Assembly: GCA_018287875.1 (NCBI GenBank)
Contig: JAGVVL010000018.1
Coordinates: 2,720,501 to 2,784,500 of the forward strand
DNA length: 64,000 nt
Direction: 5' to 3'
DNA from: Nigrospora sphaerica
Taxonomy: Eukaryota > Ascomycota > Sordariomycetes > Amphisphaeriales > Apiosporaceae
Of this stretch, positions 57,705-64,000 are shown one piece after another. The notes under the pieces are model-generated. The model saw only the letters and a list, made by a program, of their open reading frames with translations, was not told the DNA's origin and searched no databases. Position 1 is the first letter of the stretch; every line of letters starts with the position of its first letter. The translations under genes were made by a program, and so were the position numbers.

Positions 57705-58249
57705 TGAGGTGCTCGTATATAAGCGAGGGAGGTTATTTCTGGCATTGGCACGTCTGGGGCGTTCGGGCAAGTTTGACCACCTAAAAACCAGGGTACTCGT
57801 ATGCGTGCGTCTTTCAGTAGTAGACGATGTATCAATCGAGTGTGGTCTACACTGGCGGTGTAATTTTGGTAACTCGGGACTTGGCCTTCTAGTACGACTT
57901 CGAATGCGGATTTGCTGGATCCATGTAGTCTTATCTCTTCCGCTGTAGACCTAAATCGTGGGGCAGAGGGCGACGGCACGGGCTGCGGCACCTGGCAAGA
58001 TAGGAAATATCGGCCGCCCGTACAGCCAATGTCCAGCCACGCAACTTCAGTCGTCCACCCATTCATGGATGACGGTGCAACGGAAGGTCCCCCGCCGCCC
58101 CTCGCCCACATCCACCGGAGATGAGGGAGTCATGGGTGCCGAGATTTGCTTGTAATCGTCCTCAAGTACGGTCATGGCCTTTCTATACCAGCGACGCGTC
58201 GGCTTTTTGAGGTCACCCGGAGCTAATCAGTACAGCATTGCCCGCAGTC
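57705..58249. other. Intergenic, no gene seen
   Basis: Lies between the end of the continued frame and the Clr5 gene and should hold the Clr5 gene promoter. Confidence 0.5.
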
Positions 58250-59989
58250 ATGCCGCAGCCAGCCATGGCGGCAATCTCGACCCGAGAGAGCGAGGGGTCG
58301 AGTGATGTTGCGATCCGCCCCAGGCACGGCTGGGCTTCGGAAGACGACTGGGCTTTCCATAGGGAAACCATCACAGCGCTCTACTGGGACGAGAATCGCC
58401 CACTGAAAGACGTCATCGTCGTGATGCGACAGACGCACGACTTCCGCGCGACGTGAGTGAAGGCCAATCTCCCTCGCTTCCCCGCGCGCCCCGCGGTGCC
58501 TCTCCGGCAAACTGACCAATGGATAGGGAGAGAATGTTCAAAGTGCGCAGTATATCCCTTTCCCAGTGCGCAGCATATCCCTTCCCCAGTGCGCAGCACA
58601 TTCCTGCCCCCCGTCTATCCCCCCCCAATTGAAACCACTTCACTGGCTTCGTCCTGGCTAACTATCTCGGCTGGGCAGCAACGCTTCCATGCTTGGGGGC
58701 TCTGGAAGTACGGGACACGCGGCACTGTACAGCAAAACCGGCCCGAGGGGTCCGCAAGCAAGTTCATCCATCACCGCGACACCGATGGCCGTCCCGGGGG
58801 CTTGCGCAGGTCTAAAGGACGCCTGAGGGCGCCTTGCGTATCCAAGAAACACGAGCTGGCAAAATCGCCTCGGGCCAAGCTACTTTCAGCGCACCCGCTG
58901 GACGCCCCCGACGACCACCGGCTGGCCGAGGTGAGCATACAGGCTGCTTTCGAGTACATGCGATACGGGTTCGAGATGCACGAGTGGGACATGGCCGGGG
59001 AATACGACTTTGAGGCCGACGTATCGGACGACTGGTGGACCAAGATCCGCTTTGCGGCGCAGGAGATTAAGAAGACGAACGTCTCTACAGGCTTCCGGCT
59101 GGTGCATCAATATTTCGACGTACAAACGGCTCTGCTGCAACGCCAGGACCCGATGCTTGGCCTGGTGAGCGTGGTCGCGTTCGTGGAGCTGGCGTCCATC
59201 GATGATCGACTGGGGCAATCCCTGCTTCGGTACTTGCCGGATCTCTGCAGTATACAGCTCGGGCCTGCCCACCCCTTCACCCGGCTATGGGTCAGCCTGA
59301 GGAGCATGGGCGTCGACGGAGCACGAAGGACGTCGGGCAGACTCGCCGACGTGTATTTCGACGCCGTCGCCCGGCACACGCCGGCGGCCAACCGTTTCTG
59401 GAGCGTCGCTCGACTGCAGGCGACCTGCTCGCTGTCCCGATGCGGCGCGCTGTCGGGCGAGTTTGCCGGTAACGCGTGCAAGAACATCGTCGAGGAGATG
59501 GGGCGCAGCTGCGAAACGGCCGAGGATTCGTCCTACTACTGGTGGGCGCGCTGCTCGCTATCGAAACTCCTGACGCACGTGGGAAGGTATCAGGAAGCTT
59601 ACGACGCAATTCTCCCCGTGGAGGTCTATTACGCCGCCGCCGAGAAGCAGGGAAACGACGTGGAACACTTGAAACTGAAGGCCGAGATCCTCACCGCGCT
59701 CGGCAGATACGAGGAAGCAAGGCCCATTTGGGTCAAATTCTACCACGCGGCATGTCAATGGACCAAGCCCAGCGCGTCCTATTACCTTACCTGCTCATCA
59801 TTCGGGCTTGAGGATTCGTACCGGAAGCTCGGCGAGGTGGAGGTGGCCGACGAGTTTCGCCGCGACTGCGAGCTCTATTTCGACTCCCTCCTCGAGTCGG
59901 GAAGGATCGATAAGGCGGACCGGCGAAGGTTGACACGTCGAGACACGGGCGATGCGGGGGGTTTAGTACGCTCGAAGCCCGGCGCCTGA
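58250..59989 (+). CDS. Clr5-domain protein, 509 aa
   Basis: Exons 58250-58452, 58527-58542 and 58679-59989; exon 2 is 16 nt (phases agree). Joined, the N-terminus reads DDWAFHRETITALYWDENRPLKD and VIVVMRQTHDFRATERMFK, then QRFHAWGLWKYG. This is the Clr5 domain (about residues 31-84), a fungal motif with the W..hr..I..LY.......dV...M...h.F.AT...Y..rf..WGl.K pattern. The rest is a long helical region with TPR-like character near its end: SKLLTHVGRYQEAYDAILPVEVYYAAAE, LKLKAEILTALGRYEEARPIWVKFYHAA and SFGLEDSYRKLGEVEVADEF. Clr5 proteins are numerous in Sordariomycetes and mostly uncharacterised; a DNA-related role is often supposed. Intron 2 (136 nt) carries three 23-bp repeats that start at its own donor site. 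Confidence 0.86.
58542..58610. repeat. Three 23-bp tandem repeats in a Clr5-gene intron
   Basis: Units 58542-58564, 58565-58587 and 58588-58610 each begin AGTGCGCAG and end in a pyrimidine tract (CCCTTYCCC-like). The first unit contains the exon 2 donor (A/GTGCGC), so the donor is present three times. Confidence 0.88.
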
Positions 59990-62900
59990 ACGGCCTGGCT
60001 CGGCCGCCACCCGCCGCGGCGTTGTGAACACACCAAGACGTTCACAAGAGCGCTGCCTCTCGCGGCCACTGGCCCAAACAAACCTTAGCATACTGAGACC
60101 CTTGGGCCTCCACCACTTTCGTCTCCCCCCACGATTGGTGGAATGCAGCATCAGCGAAGCACCGATGGTCTTGACCGGATATTGGGGATGCCTCCCGGCC
60201 CGCCGCCCCGGATTTAGCTCGACGACCATCGATGACCCTGTCGGTAATCCTAGATGGGATAATGCTGGCCCGGTGCGACATTCACAAAGACTGGTGGAAC
60301 TATTGGCGGGGCCGGCTTGGGGCGGCGAGCCGAACGGGGGCTGGCCAAAGTCAACCACTTTCGGGGCGCCAGAGGTGGGCCCTGTCTCGAAGCCAGTTGC
60401 CCGCCATCATGCCACAACATGGAAGTGAGGTCGCGAGACGAGTCTTTTTTGAGAGAAATGGCACGGATGTAGCCATGCGCTGCTTGGGCACGGTGATGAC
60501 TCAAAGAACTCGACCGGGGGCTGGATGCTTGCCCGCTGAGAGCCTAGCCGAGGGGCAGCAGACGAAGGGGGTTGGTTGGGCGGAAAGATGGGAGAGAGAA
60601 AGATGCGTGTGTGCGCGGTGTATATATGCACACCCACACAAGCACAAGCGCGTACATATAGCCGGTGCGACTGCACGACCGTCCCATTCGAACGGGCCAG
60701 AGGAAACGGGCAAAGTATGCGGCTGTAGAAACGGTTGCCAGTTGTGCAATTTATGCTCTCCGAAGAGCCTCATCCGGAACCCTCAGTCAAAATGGGGGGG
60801 GAAGGGGGAGGGGGGGGGGCGCCAGAGAGGAAGGTTTCATCTCTGAGAGAAAAAAAAAAAAAGAAAGAGCGGACGATGCCGCAGTGGGTCCTGGGCCACA
60901 TGGTTGGCGCCAGCGGGCTCCAGTGGCTGGAGGGGCTGCAGCTGCTAATAAAATGGGGCTCCAGTGAGCCTTGTTGCGCTGGAACCCAGGAGCCAGGCCC
61001 AGGGAGCTGAGGGTACTGGGATGGGATGGATAACCTTTCATCCCTCTCGGACTGGAGTCCATTCCTCTTTTTATTTACATGACTGATTTCATCTGGGCCG
61101 GAGCTGGGCCTGGGATCGGAACTGCGACCGGGTCCGGGCTGGCACTTGCACCGGAGCTACGTACATGTGGGAGGATGCTACTGTGGAATTTGCGCTTCCA
61201 GCAGTCTGCGCCCCAAGCTTTTGGCGCTTGCCGCCCTGTCGTTTGCTGCGTTTCTGCCCCGACTTGCGTCGTCTTGTGGCGCCGCTTGTTATCGTCGGCG
61301 GCGGCGTCGTCGGGACCGGCCTGCCGACCACGAAATGACATGCAGGCTGGCTGGCCAGGCAATCGCCGTCCATGCTCGCTTGCCCGCTATTGGGTCCCTG
61401 CCACCCTGGGTGGCTCCCCTCTCCCCGGGGCGGGCGTCGGCTTACCGACTTCGGAAGGAGACCCGACCCAGAGCGTTGCGGTCCTAGCAACGGTCGTCGC
61501 GGCCGTAAACGAGATGCCTGGCCCCTCTCTCCCTCTCCCCTCCCCTCGCTCCCACCCGGTCCGTGGCCGCGGCCGAGGCCAATGGGCGGGCGTGGATGGG
61601 CGACAGGCAAGGGCCCAAGCACTGTGTGCTGAGTATGATGTCCGCCAGGGAGGCCTGATTGGGGAGATTGAGGGGGATGGTGACCTGGCCGATTTCCCCA
61701 CACAAACAGCGAGCCCGCCAAGAAAGCGCCGCAGCGCAACAGTACGCGGCGGCTTGCTTTTCGGCTGGTCGCGGCGGCCCATGGGCGACTGACTCGAAAA
61801 GCGGGAGGTTTGACGAGTAATCTAGGGGTTGCCGATCGCTGGGTAGGGGGCGGTGTTAGAAGGGGAGGGGGCATCAGAGAAGAAAATAAAGAAGGCAGCG
61901 AAAAAGAAGAACCGGTCTCCCTGGGCCGGGGATGGACACCGGCAGAATCACGGCAAAGAGACAAGGAAAGTCGCCCGCGGTGAATAGACGGCATTTGGCT
62001 CGGGGTGGGCCAAGCAAGCCCAGCAGGAACGAGCCAAGCTATCTTCGTACATACCAACCAGGTCTGCACATTGGGGTGGGGATGTTTCTTTTTTCTGACC
62101 GCCACTATGTGTTGTTGTTTACTTAACGCCAGCTGATATGATTCGGGGCTCGTCGTCGTCATCGTCGCTTTCGGGGTCCCCTGACACCCACGATGGCTTG
62201 TAGGCAACTCCCGCATCTCGCTGTGCGATTTGCCGTGGGCGAGGTGTGTCTGGGGGGGGCATTCACGGTCCCTGTCTATCCCCCATTCCATGTTACGTAG
62301 ATTGGCTCGTACTGGGTCACGCTGACAGCCCAGCAGGGATCCGAAGTAACGGGTGGATGCAGAGGCAGTCGCCCACCTTCTATTCCGAGCAAGTAGAGAT
62401 ATAGTCGCCTACTTTGATATAGCAAAAACCTCTTCAGCCGCCAGCAGTACTTATACGGGGGAAAGCGACCGGCATGCGATTGTGTGACATATATGCCTGG
62501 AAGGCGAGAGAAAAGAGAGAGAGAATGTGTGTGTGTAAGAAGGAGAGAGAGAGAGGGAATGACTGTGTGTCCGTCCGTCCATTAGTGTGTGCGTGTGCGT
62601 ACAACACTGTGCACGCCCTTGCGTAAGGTCCCCTACCCAGGCCCAGGCTTCTCCTCCCGAGAAAGCCGTCCGCATGCGGTGGTCAAACTCAGCTGATACT
62701 ACTGGTTCCGGCTGCCGTTGACGTTGCCGCGGCCGCTGCCGCTGCTATGACCCGTAATGAGGTAGGTTGGTTGCATGTACGTCCATCCATACCTACATAG
62801 CTCCTACATACATACGTCGATGGGGTACTTCTGCAGTGTCCGAGGCATGCATGTGGCTGTACGGATGGACTTGGATTTATAAACAAGATGCAGACCGGCG

Positions 62901-64000
62901 GCGACGGGCTTGCGCTGGGTGAAGAGCCGGGGTTGGTTGGCGCGGGCGGCGTTGGGATTTTATTTCAGACAGGCGGCAGCCAGTAGAGCACCGGTAATAC
63001 ATAGGTAGGTCATGTACCTAGAAAACGGGACTGAAGGAGCCTTCTACACCCACACCCACACCAACCCGGACGACGTACTTACGGGCTCCCATCGCGCCAC
63101 GAACGAGCTCCGGCACACACGTTGTTGTGTTGTTTTGCGTCCTTGCTGATGAATGGCTTGCCGTTGTTGTCCACTCCCCCCTTCTGCCGTCAACCCGTTC
63201 GGACTTGGTGCCTGAGCTGGGCTGGTCCGAAAGCCCTGCCTCTCGGCCATCCCCTCGACCCGGCAGCTGACTTGGCCGCTTGCCTGACTAGCCCTCCGGC
63301 CGGCCTCAGAGCTCCTGGGGTCGGCCTGGCTCTTTCTGACTAGCGGCCTCGCCAGCAAACGGGGGAAGACACTCAGGCAGACAGGCGGACCGAGTGACCT
63401 GCATCTCCTGTACATCTAGTTGTGTGCAGGTGCCGTCGGCCAAGTACTTCTCCAACTTCGTACGTTCGTTCAGTACAACTACTACCGTCCGGCTTGGCTT
63501 GACTGGGACCAGGCAAGACACACATACCCACCTCAGATCCATCCGCCCTCATCCACACATCCCATCATCCATATCCACCGTCCGCCATCCACCATCCACC
63601 ATCGAGACTCGGCACCACCAGACCCTGCCCACCCAGCCAGCCAGCCAGCTAGCTAGCTGCTTACAGTAAAGTGTTTGTGGGCAGGCCGGCGCACCTGGTC
63701 GATGCGCACACAGTACCTAGCTTGCGGTACGCCACGCTACCGCGCCATGTACCAAGCTTGGCCTGTTTCTGCCTCTGCTTGGATCTGCTCTCTGTTTGGG
63801 TGCCCCGGGCGAGCGAGGTTCAGCGCAACACCCAACTAAACTTCTGCATTCTTCATCTCCATCGTCCCTCCCCTTCGCCCCCCAAGGCAGCGACGCCCCC
63901 CCTCTCTCCCGTCGCCAGGCCCCATTTTATCTACTCGATTTCCCTCAATTTATCCCGCCCGCCCGCTCGCCCGCCGCCTGCGTCCTCCCACACTCACACA
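59990..64000. other. 4-kb region without a recognisable gene; leader-like right end
   Basis: Long antisense open frames at 61079-62291 lie in GC-rich DNA and lack family motifs. Simple-sequence tracts occur at 62505-62595 (GA and TG words) and 63632-63657 (CCAGCCAGC/TAGC). From about 63830 the plus strand is C/T-rich (CCCTCCCCTTCGCC, CCCCTCTCTCCCGTC), typical of promoter or 5' leader DNA of fungal genes, so a rightward gene probably starts beyond the window. No tRNA was seen. Confidence 0.5.

Noticed and set aside
61089..62291. 400-codon minus-strand open frame, with a 237-codon plus-strand frame opposite
   Set aside because: Pro/Ser/Arg-rich composition typical of GC-rich noncoding DNA, no family motif, antisense frame equally open.

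Overview
The window is nuclear DNA from a filamentous ascomycete (Pezizomycotina, most likely Sordariomycetes). The genes carry short introns of about 50-190 nt with GTRNGT donors, CTRAC-like branch sites and YAG acceptors. Promoters are short, and coding regions are GC-rich with C/G-ending codons. Family types typical of the group are present: a Zn2Cys6 regulator, a Clr5-domain protein, a TDT/Mae1 transporter, GH76, GH11 and CE4 enzymes. Species cannot be fixed from the sequence. All splice models were read by eye and checked for phase, without transcripts.

Left part (1-18.5 kb): the 5' part of a secreted dipeptidyl-peptidase V gene runs off the left edge. Then come a 2-oxoglutarate/Fe(II) dioxygenase, a DapA-family aldolase, a seven-exon Zn2Cys6 transcription factor, a GPI-type GH76 alpha-1,6-mannanase (Dfg5/Dcw1 family), tRNA-Gly and methionine aminopeptidase 2.

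Middle (18.5-38.7 kb): a gene-poor stretch holds tRNA-Glu, tRNA-Phe and an isolated UbiA-type membrane prenyltransferase or cyclase. A housekeeping group follows: an Ups2-type PRELI protein, a 147-aa unknown, a uridine-kinase-like P-loop protein and a Nop13-like RRM protein. Next are a CE4 chitin deacetylase, a broken GH11 xylanase and an intron-containing tRNA-His. The next 3.7 kb show no gene.

Right part (38.7-64 kb): a small membrane protein, a MYND-finger protein, the mRNA export factor Rae1/Gle2, a conserved unknown, gamma-tubulin and an 89-aa hydrophilic protein with a CRE palindrome upstream. Then come a Mae1-like transporter, a lineage-type protein whose reading frame continues past two in-frame TAG codons, and a Clr5-domain protein with a 16-nt exon. 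The last 4 kb have no recognisable gene and end in pyrimidine-rich DNA that looks like the leader of a gene beyond the right edge.

The genes do not form an evident biosynthetic or defence cluster. It is a mixed chromosomal segment: housekeeping genes (MetAP2, Rae1, gamma-tubulin, Nop13, Ups2) alternate with wall or secreted enzymes and accessory genes. The least expected signals are the broken xylanase, the TAG-interrupted ORF, a GC-AG intron splitting a Walker A motif, and very small exons that split DNA-binding domains.
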